64,000 nt of DNA from VRUE01 sp963762205 (GTDB lineage Bacteria > Actinomycetota > Thermoleophilia > Solirubrobacterales > 70-9). Under the pieces are notes generated by a model, which was given only the letters and a program-made list of their open reading frames with translations, had not been told where the DNA came from and searched no databases. The stretch covers positions 20,054 through 84,053 of the forward strand of contig CAVXJZ010000001.1 of the NCBI GenBank assembly GCA_963762205.1, given 5' to 3'. Numbering within the stretch: the first letter of the stretch is position 1; each line of letters starts with the position of its first letter. Of the stretch, positions 1-10,062 are shown piece after piece. Made by a program: the position numbers and the translations under genes.

Positions 1-307
1 CGGGGGCGATGCCGTCGGCGATCTCCGCCTCCCAGATTTCGGCCTGCTTCTCGTCGGGCAGGAGGATCATCACCACGTCTCCGCGGCTCGCCGCTTCGGC
101 GACGTCGAGCACCTCGAGGCCGTGCTCTTCGGCCTTCGCGCGACTGTCGGAGTCGGGGCGCAGCCCGACCACCACGTCGACGCCGGAATCCTTCAGATTG
201 AGAGCGTGGGCGTGCCCCTGGGAGCCGTAACCGAGGATCGCGACGGTCTTCCCGTCCAGCTTCGAGAGGTCGGCGTCCTTTTCGTAGTAGATGTCGTCGG
301 TGCGCAT
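1..307 (-). CDS. ilvC: Ketol-acid reductoisomerase, N-terminal part (cut by window edge)
   Basis: The enzyme converts acetolactate to dihydroxyisovalerate with NADPH in valine/isoleucine synthesis. Only about 102 N-terminal residues are present; the gene runs off the left edge. The start ATG is at 305-307. The protein opens with the usual short lead including YYEKDADL, then the Rossmann motif GYGSQGHAHALNL and the segment VVVGLRP that contacts the NADP phosphate, followed by VMILLPDE. It lies 11 bp downstream of menE on the same strand, while ilvB and ilvN sit 8 kb away, so the usual ilvBNC order is interrupted by the menaquinone genes. Confidence 0.95.
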   Translation of the reverse strand, partial: MRTDDIYYEKDADLSKLDGKTVAILGYGSQGHAHALNLKDSGVDVVVGLRPDSDSRAKAEEHGLEVLDVAEAASRGDVVMILLPDEKQAEIWEAEIADGIAP

Positions 308-318
308 GGCCTGGCAGG

Positions 319-1645
319 CTATCGGAGGGCTCTTCGCATCAGCTTGCCCGAGGGAGTGCGCGGCAGCGCCGAGGCGAGCTCGACCCGCTTCGGCACCTTG
401 AAGCCCGCCAGCGAGTCGGCGCAGTGGCGGCGCAGCTCGTCCGGCGTGGCCGAAGAGCCGTCTTCGAGCACGACGATCGCGGTCACCGCCTGCTGCCACT
501 CCGGGTCCTCGCGGCCGACGACCGCCGCGTCGGCGACCTCCGGATGGCGGAGCAGGACCTGCTCCACTTCGGCCGGGACGACGTTCTCGCCGCCGCTGAC
601 GATCATGTCGTCCATGCGGTCCTCGACGTAGAGGAAGCCCTCCTCGTCGATGCGGCCGAGGTCGCCGGTGTGCAGCCAGCCGTCGGCGTCGGCCCGGCCG
701 GGGGCGACGGTCGGCCCCTGGACGAGGATCTCGCCGTCCTGGATGCGGAGATGGGTCGTGAGCAGCGGCCGGCCCGCCGAGCCGAGCTTGCGCCGCGCGT
801 CGACGGGCGCCAGACGTCGTCACCTGCGAGCAGGCCTCCGTGAGGCCGTAGGTCTGGACCACGGTCGCGCCCCTCCCGATCGCCTCTTCGAGCGGCTCCT
901 CGGGCACCGGGCCGCCGCCGATCAGGATCGCCCGCGGCCCGGAGAGGTCGGCGTCGGCCTCGAGCAGCCGCACGAGGGTGGTGGTGACCAGCGAGAGGAC
1001 GGAGATGTCATCGTCGACCAGCGCCGCGGCGACCCGGTCCGCGTCGAAGCCGTCGTGGATCACGGCCGTCGTGCCGTAGATCACCGAGCGCATCACGATC
1101 CCGAGGCCGGAGATGTGGCTGAGGGGCAGGCAGCAGAGCCAGCGATCGGTTGGCGCGACGCCGATGTTGAAGGCGGAGCCGACCGCGCTCCAGAGGAAGT
1201 TGCCGTAGGTGAGGCCGACCGGGCTCGGTGCCCCCGAGCTGCCGCTGGTCAGGACCCGGCAGGCGACGTCGTCCATGTCGTGCTCGCCGAGCAGCGGCAG
1301 GTCGGCCTCGGTCTGGGTCAGCTCACCGGGGTCGAGGAGGTCGACGCTCGCCTCCTCTGCGGCGATGATCGCCGCATGCTCCGCCTCGGAGAGCTGCGGG
1401 GCGAGCGGCAGCACCGTCGCCCCCAGCTTCATCAGGGCGTGAACGAGGACCACCTGCTCGCGGCGCGGGTGCATGGTCAGGGCCGCGGTCGAGCCGCGCC
1501 GCACGCCGTGGGCTGCGAGGCGTCTGGCGACCCAGGTGGCCTCGGCCTCGAGCTCGGCGTAGCTGACCTCCTCGCCGTCGGCGACGAGCGCCGTCCGGTC
1601 CGGGCGGCTCTGGGATCTCTGTGAAAGCCAGTCGTCGAGTTTCAT
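319..1645 (-). CDS. menE: o-Succinylbenzoate-CoA ligase (MenE-type acyl-CoA synthetase), one frameshift
   Basis: An AMP-forming acyl-CoA synthetase that most likely activates o-succinylbenzoate for menaquinone synthesis. The N-terminal part reads from the ATG at 1643-1645 and carries the phosphate loop TSGSSGAPSP and the adenine motif QTYGLTEA. The C-terminal part in another frame carries GWLHTGDLG, DDMIVSGGENV and PRTPSGKLMRRAL, the last containing the catalytic Lys. The two parts join if one extra base near 811-816 is removed, giving 441 aa, normal for MenE. Its start is only a few bases from the plus-strand menB region. The MenE assignment rather than a general acyl-CoA ligase rests on the neighbouring menBACD and menF genes. 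Confidence 0.85.
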
Positions 1646-1690
1646 CGCATGGAGGCGCGCGCAGGGATGTCCCTGGCTATCGTGCGCATC

Positions 1691-2558
1691 ATGCCGCAAC
1701 GTCACAGGGACGCTCCTCCCGAGGAGGAACTGTACGCGCCGATCGAGTGGAGCCCGGCCGGGGAGTACGAGGACATCCGCTACGAGACGGCGGAGGGGAT
1801 CGCCCGGATCGCGATCGATAGGCCCGAGGTCCGCAACGCTTTCCGGCCGCAGACGCTGATCGAGATCTCGAAGGCGCTCGAGGCGGCTCGCGAGGACGTC
1901 GAGATCGGCGTCGTCATCCTCACCGGCCAGGGACAGGACGCGTTCTGCTCGGGCGGGGACCAGAGGGTCCGGGGCGACAGCGGCTACGTTGCCGACGGGA
2001 GCCTCGCTCGGCCGCTTCCACGTGACCGACCTGCAGGTGCAGATGCGGCGGCTGCCGAAGCCGGTGGTGGCGATGGTCGCCGGACACGCGGCCGGCGGCG
2101 GCCACGTCCTCCATGTCTGCTGCGACCTGACGATCGCCGCCGACAACGCCCGCTTCGGCCAGACGGGCCCCCGCGTGGGCTCGTGGGACGGCGGCTTCGG
2201 CGCCTCCCTCCTGCGCGACCTGGTCGGCACCAAGAAGGCCAAGGAGTTCTGGCTGCTGTGCCGCCAGTACGACGCCGAGGAGGCCCGGGAGATGGGGCTC
2301 GTCAACGCGGTCGTCCCGCTCGACCGCCTCGAAGAGGAGACCGTCGCCTGGTGTCGCGAGATGCTCCTGCTCTCGCCCTTCGCTCTGCGCCTGGTGAAGG
2401 CGAGCTTCAACGCACACGAGGACGGCTACGCGGGGATCCAGCAGCTGGCTCACGACGCCAACCTCCTCTTCTACGGCAGCGAGGAGGCCCGCGAGGGCCG
2501 CGAGGCGTTCAAGGAGAAGCGCCGCCCCGACTTCTCGCGCTACCCGCGGCGGCCATGA
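1691..2558 (+). CDS. menB: 1,4-Dihydroxy-2-naphthoyl-CoA synthase, one frameshift
   Basis: A crotonase-fold enzyme that closes the ring of o-succinylbenzoyl-CoA to form the naphthoate ring. The first part contains SGGDQRVRG and the second contains GHAAGGGHVLH, which forms the oxyanion hole, then GSWDGGFGASLLRDLVG and the C-terminal FKEKRRPDFS typical of MenB. The two parts are in different frames. Removing one G of the GGG at 1997-1999 restores a 288-aa protein. The start is uncertain: ATG 1691 is chosen because the earlier ATGs at 1649 and 1667 nearly abut the divergent menE start. The stop overlaps the menA ATG by four bases. Confidence 0.88.
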
Positions 2559-3440
2559 GGATCTGGCTCATGGCGGCCCGGCCGCGCACCCTGCCGGCGG
2601 CCGTCGCGCCGGTGCTCGTCGGCACGGCCGCCGCCGTCTACTGGGCCGGCAGCCTGCCGCGGCCCGGGGCCTTCGTCGCCGCCCTCGTCGGCTCGGTCTT
2701 CATCCAGATCGGGACCAACCTCGCCAACGACTACTCGGACGCCAAGCGGGGAGCGGACACGGCGGACCGGCTCGGCCCGGTGCGGGTCACCTCGGCGGGG
2801 CTGGTCCCGCCGCAGCGGGTCCTCAACGCGACCTGGATCGCCTTCGCAATCGCGATCGCCTGCGGCATCTACCTGGCCACCGTCGCCGGCGTCGTGATCC
2901 TCGTCATCGGCGCCCTCTCGATCGCCGCCGGCGTCCTCTACACGGGCGGGCCGCGGCCCTATGGCTACGCCGGTCTCGGCGAGGTCTTCGTCTTCCTCTT
3001 CTTCGGGCTTGTCGCCGTCAACGGCTCCTACTACGTGCAGCTCGAGGAGCTCGACGCCCTTCCCCTCGGCCTCTCGATCGCGGTCGGCTTTCTCGCCACG
3101 GCGATCCTCGTCGTCAACAACGTGCGCGACATGGAGACCGACAGGCGGGCGGGCAAGATGACGCTGGCGGTGCGGATGGGGCGCCAGAACGCGGTCGTCC
3201 TCTTCCGCGGCCTGGTCCTCGGCGCCTTCGTCGTCCTCCCCGTCGCCCTCGCGGCCGGCGACAGCTTCACGCGCCCTGCCGCTGATCGGCTTGCTCGCCC
3301 TGCCGCTTGCCTTCGGCCCGATGCGGACGGTGACGAACCGCACTGACGGCCCCTCGCTGAACGCGGCGCTGGCCGGCACCGGGGCGCTGCTGGGGGCCTA
3401 CAGCCTGCTGGTCTCCGCCGGCCTGCTGCTCGCCAGCTGA
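2555..3440 (+). CDS. menA: 1,4-Dihydroxy-2-naphthoate polyprenyltransferase, one frameshift
   Basis: A membrane UbiA-family prenyltransferase that attaches the polyprenyl chain to dihydroxynaphthoate, the step that makes demethylmenaquinone. The sequence has many transmembrane segments, the first prenyl-diphosphate/Mg motif NLANDYSD-x-KRGAD and the second motif NNVRDMETDRRAGK. The reading frame shifts near 3274-3276 in a CCC run. Removing one C gives an uninterrupted 294-aa protein ending SAGLLLAS at 3438-3440, whereas the uncorrected frame ends early in a polar tail. ATGA overlap with menB implies translational coupling. Confidence 0.9.
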
Positions 3441-3453
3441 GAGGCTTTGGGCG

Positions 3454-4530
3454 ATGCGCATCCCCGCGCTCGAGGTGATCCCCTACGCGCTCCCCTTCCG
3501 CGAGCCGTACGTGACCGCCCGCGGCCGCCTCGACCGGCGCGAGATGGCGCTCCTCCGGGTGCGCGATGTGGACGGCGTCGAGGGGCTCGGCGAAGCGGTG
3601 CCGCTCAGCCTGCGCGGCGGGGCATCGCTCGGGCAGATCGTGGGCGAGCTCAGGGCGCTGACCGAGAGCTCGGTGCTGAGCCGTGCCGTCGAGTCGGACC
3701 GTCAGGGAGAGGACGCCCGGCTACCGGCGGACATCGACCTCTCCCCACCCGCCCGCTGCGCGGCTCTGACTGCGCTGCTCGACCTCGGAGAGCGACGAGC
3801 CGGAGACGGGGTCGGGACCCCGCCGCGGCCGGTCCCATGCAACGCGACCCTCGTTTCGGGGGAGCCGGCAGCGGTGGCGGCCGATGCACTCCGCTGGCAG
3901 GCCGAGGGCTACGGCACGTTCAAGCTGAAGCTCGGATCCGAAGACGACGTGGGCCAGGTGCGGGCGGTACGCGAGGCGCTTGGGGCCGATGCGCAGATCC
4001 GAGTCGACGCGAACGCGGCCTGGGATCTGGAGACCGCCCGGGCGGTGCTCGCCGAGATCGAGCCCCTCGGGATTCAGCTCGCTGAGCAACCGGTGGCGAC
4101 CATGGAGCGTGCTGTGGAGCTGGCACGGCATACGGAAATCCCGCTCGCCGGCGACGAGAGCGTCGAGTCGCCCGAGGATGCCCTGCGCGCCGCTCGGACC
4201 GGCGCCTTTCGGTTGACCGGAATCAAGCTCTCGAAGGTGGGCGGGCTGTTTCGGGCCCTGAGGATTGCGGGCAACCTGCCGGCCTACGCTTCGAGCGCCC
4301 TCGACGGGCCGGTCGGGATCGCCCTCGGCGCCCGCCTCGCGGAGCGGCTGCGCCCCCTGCCATGGCCGGCCACCGGGGAACGCTCCCACGGGCTCGCCAC
4401 GCAGAGGCTCTTCGCATCCACCGTTGCCTCGACCGAGTGCGAGCTGCGCGATGGCTTCCTCCATCCCCCGGCCGGCCCGGGGCTCGGCGTCGAGATCGAC
4501 GAGGCGGCGCTGGAGGCCCACCGGATTTAG
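3454..4530 (+). CDS. menC: o-Succinylbenzoate synthase
   Basis: An enolase-superfamily dehydratase that makes o-succinylbenzoate from SHCHC. The 358-aa frame is intact. Visible family elements are the FKLKLG strand with the catalytic Lys, VDANAAWD with the first metal Asp, LAEQPV with the metal Glu, AGDESV with the third metal ligand, and GIKLSKVGG with the second catalytic Lys. It starts 13 bp after menA and belongs to the menBACD transcription unit. Dipeptide epimerases share this fold, but the setting strongly favours MenC. Confidence 0.92.
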   Translation: MRIPALEVIPYALPFREPYVTARGRLDRREMALLRVRDVDGVEGLGEAVPLSLRGGASLGQIVGELRALTESSVLSRAVESDRQGEDARLPADIDLSPPARCAALTALLDLGERRAGDGVGTPPRPVPCNATLVSGEPAAVAADALRWQAEGYGTFKLKLGSEDDVGQVRAVREALGADAQIRVDANAAWDLETARAVLAEIEPLGIQLAEQPVATMERAVELARHTEIPLAGDESVESPEDALRAARTGAFRLTGIKLSKVGGLFRALRIAGNLPAYASSALDGPVGIALGARLAERLRPLPWPATGERSHGLATQRLFASTVASTECELRDGFLHPPAGPGLGVEIDEAALEAHRI

Positions 4531-4579
4531 GCTGGCGTGGCGCGTAGGTCGCTCATATTGCGACCGACGCGACTATCGC

Positions 4580-6331
4580 ATGGACTCGACCAACCCGAAT
4601 ACCGCGCTCGCATCCGCCTTCGTCGAGGAGCTGGCGCGCTGCGGCCTGCGCCGGGCGGTGATCTCCCCCGGCTCGCGCTCGACTCCGCTCGCGCTCGCCC
4701 TCTGGCGCCATGAGCAGATCGAGGCGACCGTGATCGTCGACGAGCGCTCGGCCTCCTTCTTCGCGCTCGGCGCCGCCCAGGCAAGCGGTGCGCCGGTGGC
4801 GATCCTCTGCACCTCCGGCACGGCCGCCGCCAACTTTCACCCGGCGATCTGCGAGGCCGACGAGTCGGCCCTGCCGCTGATCGCGCTGACCGCCGACCGC
4901 CCACCCGAGCTGCGCGGGATCGGCGCCGGTCAGACGCTCGACCAGATCAAGCTCTTCGGCTCGGCGGTTCGCTGGTTCTGCGAGGTCGGCACTCACGAGG
5001 CCGACGACGAGGGGCTGCTCCACTACCGCTCGACCGCCTGCCGGGCCTTCGCCGCGGCCCGAGGCGAGCCGCGGCCGGGCCCCGTCCACCTCAACCTGCC
5101 CTGGCGCGAGCCGCTGGCGCCGACGGCGGTCGAGGGGGCGGTTACCGCCATCGACCCGCTCGCTCTGAAGGGCCGCGACCCGCGGCCCCTGACCGCCGTG
5201 ACCCCGGTCGACCTCGAGCCCTCCGGCTTCCTCCTCGAGGAGGTCGCGAAGCACATCGCCGAGGCGATCTCCGGTGTGATCGTCGCCGGCCGTCAGCTCG
5301 ACCCCGAGTTGCGCGAGCCGCTCGCCCACCTCGCCGAGGCCGCGGGGTTCCCGATCCTCGCCGAGCCGACCTCCCAGATCCGCTGCGGTCCGCACGATCG
5401 CTCGCATGTGATCGCGGGATACGACCTACTGCTCCGCGACGAGCATTTCGCGCAACCGGACGACCCCCGACCTCGTCCTGCGCTTCGGCGAGATGCCGAC
5501 CAGCAAGCCGTTGCGCGCCTGGCTCGCCGACTCCGGGGCCGACCAGATCGTCGTCGACCCCCGCGGGGGATGGAACGAGCCGACCCGGCGGGCGGCCGCG
5601 ATCCTCCGCGCCGATCCGACCGAGCTCGCGGCCGGCTGGGCGGCGCGGGTGGAACGGGGCGACCGTGAATACGCGCAGCTCTGGCACCGCGCGGACGAGG
5701 CCGCGAGGGAGGCGATCGCCGCGGAGCTGGCCGGTGAGGACTCGATCAGCGAGCCGGGCCTCCACCTCGCGCTGGGCGCCGCCCACATGGACGGCGATCT
5801 CGTCTACACGGCCTCGAGCATGCCGATCCGCGACCAGGAGGCGTTCCTGCCGGTCGCTGCGGCGGACTCCCGCTTCCTCTGCAACCGCGGCGCCAACGGC
5901 ATCGACGGGCTGATCTCGTCGGGGATCGGCGCGGCCGCCGCGAGCGGCCGGCCGACGACGATCCTGACCGGCGACCTCGGGCTCCTGCACGACCTCGGCG
6001 GCCTCGCCGCCCTGCGCGACGTCGAGCCCCCCGTCCGGATCGTCGTCATCGACAACGACGGTGGCGGCATCTTCCACTTCCTTCCCCAGGCGGAGTCGCT
6101 CGGCGGCGAGGAGTTCGAGGCCCTGCTCGGCACCCCCCGCGGCGTGGACGTGGCCAGGGCGGCCGCCCTCTTCGACCTCCCCCACCGCCGGCTCGGCTCG
6201 CTCGACGAGCTGCCCGCCGCGCTCGCCGCCGGCACCGGCCTGATCGAGGTCCAACGTCGACCGCCAGGCCAACGTCGACCTCCACCGCCACCTCGCAGCA
6301 GCGTATCTCAGGCGCTGGCCACGCTCGCTGA
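4580..6331 (+). CDS. menD: SEPHCHC synthase (MenD), three probable frameshifts
   Basis: A thiamine-diphosphate enzyme that joins 2-oxoglutarate to isochorismate, the first committed menaquinone step. The N-terminal part has the characteristic ISPGSRSTPLALAL and SGTAAANFHPA; the C-terminal part has FLCNRGANGIDG, TGDLGLLHDLGG and the ThDP motif VIDNDGGGIFHFLP. The reading frame jumps +1 in the CCCCC at 5464-5468, again at 6251-6252 where LIEV continues as NVDRQANVDLH, and probably once more around 6290-6305. With three bases removed the gene is 582 aa and stops at 6329-6331, just before a convergent hairpin. The third shift and the exact C-terminus are the least certain. Confidence 0.88.
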
Positions 6332-6334
6332 GGA

Positions 6335-6392
6335 GGGTCGGGGACCTCCGCCGGAGCCTCCCCGCTGTTGCTCCGCAGGGGGTCCCCGACCC
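6335..6392. terminator. Convergent hairpin between menD and menF
   Basis: A perfect 12-bp inverted repeat, GGGTCGGGGACC at 6335-6346 and GGTCCCCGACCC at 6381-6392, with a 34-nt loop. It fills the space between the inferred menD stop (6331) and the inferred menF stop (6396). Without a T-run it would be an atypical terminator, but its position between convergent genes fits a bidirectional end signal and supports the corrected gene ends. Confidence 0.5.
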
Positions 6393-6395
6393 GTC

Positions 6396-7782
6396 CTACA
6401 CCAAGCAGCGGCAGCAGCGCCTGCAGCTTGATCTCGGTCTCCTCGAGCTCTGCCGCCGGGTCGGAGCCGGCGACGACGCCGACGCCGGAATAGAGGTGCG
6501 CCTCGCGGTCGCGCAGCAGGGCGCTGCGCAGGCCGACGCAGAACTCGCCGTCCTCGGTGGCGTCCATCCAGCCGATCGGGCCGGCGTACCAGCCGCGGTC
6601 CATGTCCTCCAGCTCGGCGATCGCCGCGACCGCCGCGCCATGCGGCTCGCCGCCGACGGCGGGGGTCGGGTGCATCAGGCCGGCGAGCTCGACCGCGGAG
6701 CGGGGTTCGGCGAGCTGGGCGATCACCGGTGTCCCCAGGTGCTGGATGTTGGCGACCTTGATCACCTCGGGCTCGGCGGCGGCCTCGACCCAGACCGAGT
6801 GCGGGCGCAGGAGCCTGACGATGCGCTCGCTGACGATGCGCTGCTCGCGGCGGTTCTTGTCGCTGCGCAGCAGCTGCTCGCCGAGATGGTCGTCGACGGC
6901 CGGGTCGGAGCTGCGCCGGGTTGAACCCGCCAGGGCCACGGTCGAGACGCTGGCGCCCGAGCGGCGCACCAGCAGCTCGGGGCTTGCCCCGAAGAAGGCG
7001 GCCTCGGGGGTGCCGCAGCAGAAGCAGAAGCAGGAGGAGAACGGCTCGCGCATCGCGCCGAAGAGCGCCGCCGGGTCGTGGGCCGACGGCGAGGTGACGA
7101 TCACCTCGCGGGCGAGGACCACCTTGCTCATCTCCCCCGCCTCGATCCTCTCCACGGCGGCGGCGACCATCTCTTCGAAGTCTCCGGGTGGCCGGGCGCT
7201 GCGGATCTCGGCCTGCGCGGTCGGATGGGGGTCGAGCATCGGCAGCGGCCCCGGCCGCAGGCCGGCGAGGCGGGCCTCCAGCCGGGCGCCGACGGCGCGA
7301 TGATCGTCGCCGGCGCCGACCACGGCGTTGACGGTCAGGTACGAGCGGCCGCCGTTGCGGCAGATCGAGACCTCGGGCAGGGTCAGCGAGGCGGGCGGCA
7401 GCGAGGACCAGGTCGGGGACGCGCCGCCGTGGGGGTCGAAGGCGAAGCCCCCGGCCCAGACGGGCCCGGCGCCCGCCGGCAGGCCGGCGGGCTGCTCGAG
7501 GACCGCGTCGCCCCCCAGGCTCAGGCACTGTTCGGTGACCTCGGCGAAACGTCCCTCGCCGCGCGACTCGGCTCCGTGGGCCACGCCCAGCGTCGCCAGG
7601 GCGAAGCCCCGGTCGGGCTGCTCCCAGCAGAACCAGCGGTCGGAGGCGAGCCGCGAGGAGAAGACCGCCGCGCAGGGATCCGGCACGTCGACCTCGACCG
7701 TGAGGCTGGCCACGGTGCGGCCGTCCCGCGCGGCCGCGCGACGGATCAGCCCGAGCAGGCTCTCAGTCGCTGCCGCGAGCAA
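6396..7782 (-). CDS. menF: Isochorismate synthase, one frameshift at the 3' end
   Basis: A chorismate-utilising enzyme that makes isochorismate for menaquinone. Visible motifs include SKVVLARE, the ALAGSTRR segment, IVRLLRPHS, HPTPAVGGEP, WYAGPIGWMD and the C-terminal LYSGVGVVAGSDPAAELEETE. The uncorrected frame runs on through menD in antisense. Removing one base around 6400-6406 lets the protein end LLPLLV at 6396-6398, the normal family end, for 461 aa. The start is taken at a TTG at 7780-7782, overlapping the end of ilvN by 20 bp. Salicylate or anthranilate synthases are related, but the men genes next door decide the call. Confidence 0.88.
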
Positions 7783-8308
7783 TCGCGATCTCGCCGGTGC
7801 GGACCATCTCGACCAGGCCGTGCGGGCGGACCATCTTCTCGAAGGCCTCGATCTTGTCGGCCGAGCCGGTCACCTCGATCGTCATCGTTCGCCGCGAGAC
7901 GTCGACGATCTTCGCCCGGAAGATCTCGGCGAACTGGATGATCTCCGCCCGGTTCTCCACCGCCGCGGAGACTTTGAACATCGCCATCTCGCGGGCGACC
8001 GTCTCCTCCGGCTCCATGTCGCGGATCTTGAGCACGTTGACCAGCTTGTGAAGCTGCTTGATCACCTGGTCGATCGGGTGGACGGCGCCGTCGAGCGTCA
8101 GCGTGATCCGCGAGATCGTCGGATCGTCGGTCGGGCCGACCGCGAGCGTGTCGATGTTGAAGCCGCGCCGCGAGAAGAGGCCTGCGATCCGCGCCAGCAC
8201 GCCCGGCTTGTTCTCCACCAGGATCGAGAGGATGTGCTTGCGCCCGCTGAGCTGCCCGGGCACGTGCAGGTCCTCCAGTTTGACCATCTGCGGGGTGCCG
8301 GCCTCCAT
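7763..8308 (-). CDS. ilvN: Acetolactate synthase small (regulatory) subunit
   Basis: The regulatory partner of IlvB, carrying the valine-sensing ACT domain. The protein is 181 aa. The ACT domain is seen in HILSILVENKPGVLARIAGLFSRRGFNIDTLAVG, shown here in pieces: residues 20-40 cover strand 1 and the NKPGVLARI turn, and RRGFNIDTL follows. The C-terminal domain contains FRAKIVDVSRRTMTIEVTG-type sequence. The ATG overlaps the ilvB stop as ATGA, giving a coupled ilvB-ilvN pair, and the 3' end overlaps the menF start. Confidence 0.96.
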   Translation of the reverse strand: MEAGTPQMVKLEDLHVPGQLSGRKHILSILVENKPGVLARIAGLFSRRGFNIDTLAVGPTDDPTISRITLTLDGAVHPIDQVIKQLHKLVNVLKIRDMEPEETVAREMAMFKVSAAVENRAEIIQFAEIFRAKIVDVSRRTMTIEVTGSADKIEAFEKMVRPHGLVEMVRTGEIAIARGSD

Positions 8309-10005
8309 CAGCTCACCTTCTCCGGGGCCTCGACCATGTCGCGCGCGGCCTGGCCGGGCGGGATCATCGGGTAGCAGTTCTCCTCCTGGGCGACGCGCAC
8401 GTCGAGCAGGACCGGGCCGTCCGCCTCCAGCGCCTTGACCATCGTCTCCTCGAGGTCGTCGGCGCGCTCGCAGCGCATTCCCGTCGCGCCGAACGCCTCG
8501 GCCAGCTTCACCCAGTCGGGGCTGGCGCCCATCTCGACCGAGCTGTAGCGCCGGTCCCAGAACAGCTCCTGCCACTGCCTGACCATGCCCATGTAGCCGT
8601 TGTTCATGAGGAAGACCTTGACCGGGATCTCTTCGGTCACGCAGGTCGCGAGCTCCTGGCAGTTCATGATCAGGCTGCCGTCCCCGGCCAGGCAGACGAC
8701 GGGGTCGTCGGGGCAGGCGACCTTGGCGCCGACCGCGGCCGGCAAGCCGAAGCCCATCGTCCCCAGGCCACCCGAGTTGATCCAGCGGCGCGGCCGCTCG
8801 AAGCCGTAGTACTGGGCCGCCCACATCTGGTGCTGGCCGACGTCGGAGGTGATGATCGCGTCGCCCTTCGTCGCGCGGTGCATCGCCTCGACCATGAACT
8901 GGGGCTTGATCTCACCGTCCTTCCCCGGCTCGTAGCGCAGCGGGTGCTCCTCCTGCCAGGTGTGGAGCTGCTTCCACCAGGCGTCCAGCCGGCTGGAGTC
9001 GGTCTGCAGCGCGCGGTACTCGCGGGTCAGAGCCGGCAGCACCCGCTTGACGTCGCCGACGATCGGGATGTGGGCGCCGATGTTCTTGGAGATCTCGGCC
9101 GGGTCGATGTCGATGTGGATGAATTTCGCGTTCGGCGCGAACTCGTCGAGCTTGCCGGTGATGCGGTCGTCGAATCGGGCGCCGATCGCGACGATCAGGT
9201 CGGCGTTGTCCATCGCCCAGTTGGCGGTCACCGTGCCGTGCATGCCGAGCATCCCCAGCCAGTGCTCGTCCGAGGCCGGGAAGGCCCCCAGGCCCATCAG
9301 GGTCGAGGTGACCGGGAAGCGATCCGAGCCGGCCAGCTCGCGCAGCTCCTCGGAGGCGTTGCCGTTGATCACGCCACCGCCCGTGTAGAGGATCGGCCGC
9401 CTTGCGTTCGCCATCGCTTTGGCGGCGATCCGGACCTGTTTGATGTTGCCGTCGGTCGACGGCTTGTAGCCGGCCAGGTCGACCGGCTCGGTACGCGGCT
9501 CGTAGTCGATCTCGGCGCGCGAGAGGTCCTGGGGGATGTCGAGCAGGACCGGCCCCGGCCGCCCGGTCGCGGCGACGTGGAAGGCCTCGTGCACGTACTC
9601 GGGGATCTGGCGCGGGTCGGTGACCTGGAAGGAGTGCTTGACGAAGGGCAGCGTCGCGCCGAGGATGTCGGCCTCCTGGAAGCCGTCGGTGCCGATCAGC
9701 TCGGTGCGCACCTGCCCGGTGACGAAGACGGTCGGGACCGAGTCCATCATCGCGTCGGCGATCGCGGTGACGAGGTTGGTCGCCCCCGGACCCGAGGTGG
9801 CGAAGGCGACCCCCACCTTCCCCGAGGCCTTCGCATAGCCCTCGGCCGCGTGGCCGCCGCCCTGCTCGTGGCGCACCTGGATATGGCGAAAGCCGGCGTC
9901 GACGAGCGCGTCGTAGGTCGGCAGGTTGGCGCCGCCGGGGATGCCGAAGATGTTCTCGACACCCTCCGCCTTGAGGCTTTCCATCAGTGCGTCCGCGGCT
10001 CTCAT
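8308..10005 (-). CDS. ilvB: Acetolactate synthase large subunit
   Basis: A ThDP- and FAD-dependent enzyme that makes acetolactate or acetohydroxybutyrate, the first common step of branched-chain amino acid synthesis. At 565 aa it is of normal length. It shows EGVENIFGIPGG, the catalytic-Glu region RHEQGGGHAAEGYAKASG, ATSGPGATNLVT, the FAD-region IGARFDDRITGKLD and the ThDP motif AGDGSLIMNCQELAT followed by MNNGYMGMVRQWQE. It is followed by ilvN with a 4-bp overlap. The start ATG at 10003-10005 lacks a strong Shine-Dalgarno sequence. Confidence 0.97.
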   Translation of the reverse strand: MRAADALMESLKAEGVENIFGIPGGANLPTYDALVDAGFRHIQVRHEQGGGHAAEGYAKASGKVGVAFATSGPGATNLVTAIADAMMDSVPTVFVTGQVRTELIGTDGFQEADILGATLPFVKHSFQVTDPRQIPEYVHEAFHVAATGRPGPVLLDIPQDLSRAEIDYEPRTEPVDLAGYKPSTDGNIKQVRIAAKAMANARRPILYTGGGVINGNASEELRELAGSDRFPVTSTLMGLGAFPASDEHWLGMLGMHGTVTANWAMDNADLIVAIGARFDDRITGKLDEFAPNAKFIHIDIDPAEISKNIGAHIPIVGDVKRVLPALTREYRALQTDSSRLDAWWKQLHTWQEEHPLRYEPGKDGEIKPQFMVEAMHRATKGDAIITSDVGQHQMWAAQYYGFERPRRWINSGGLGTMGFGLPAAVGAKVACPDDPVVCLAGDGSLIMNCQELATCVTEEIPVKVFLMNNGYMGMVRQWQELFWDRRYSSVEMGASPDWVKLAEAFGATGMRCERADDLEETMVKALEADGPVLLDVRVAQEENCYPMIPPGQAARDMVEAPEKVS

Positions 10006-10062
10006 CGGACATGCGATGCTACCAGCGGGATCGTGCCCGCCCTGCAGCGTTTTTTGGCGTCG

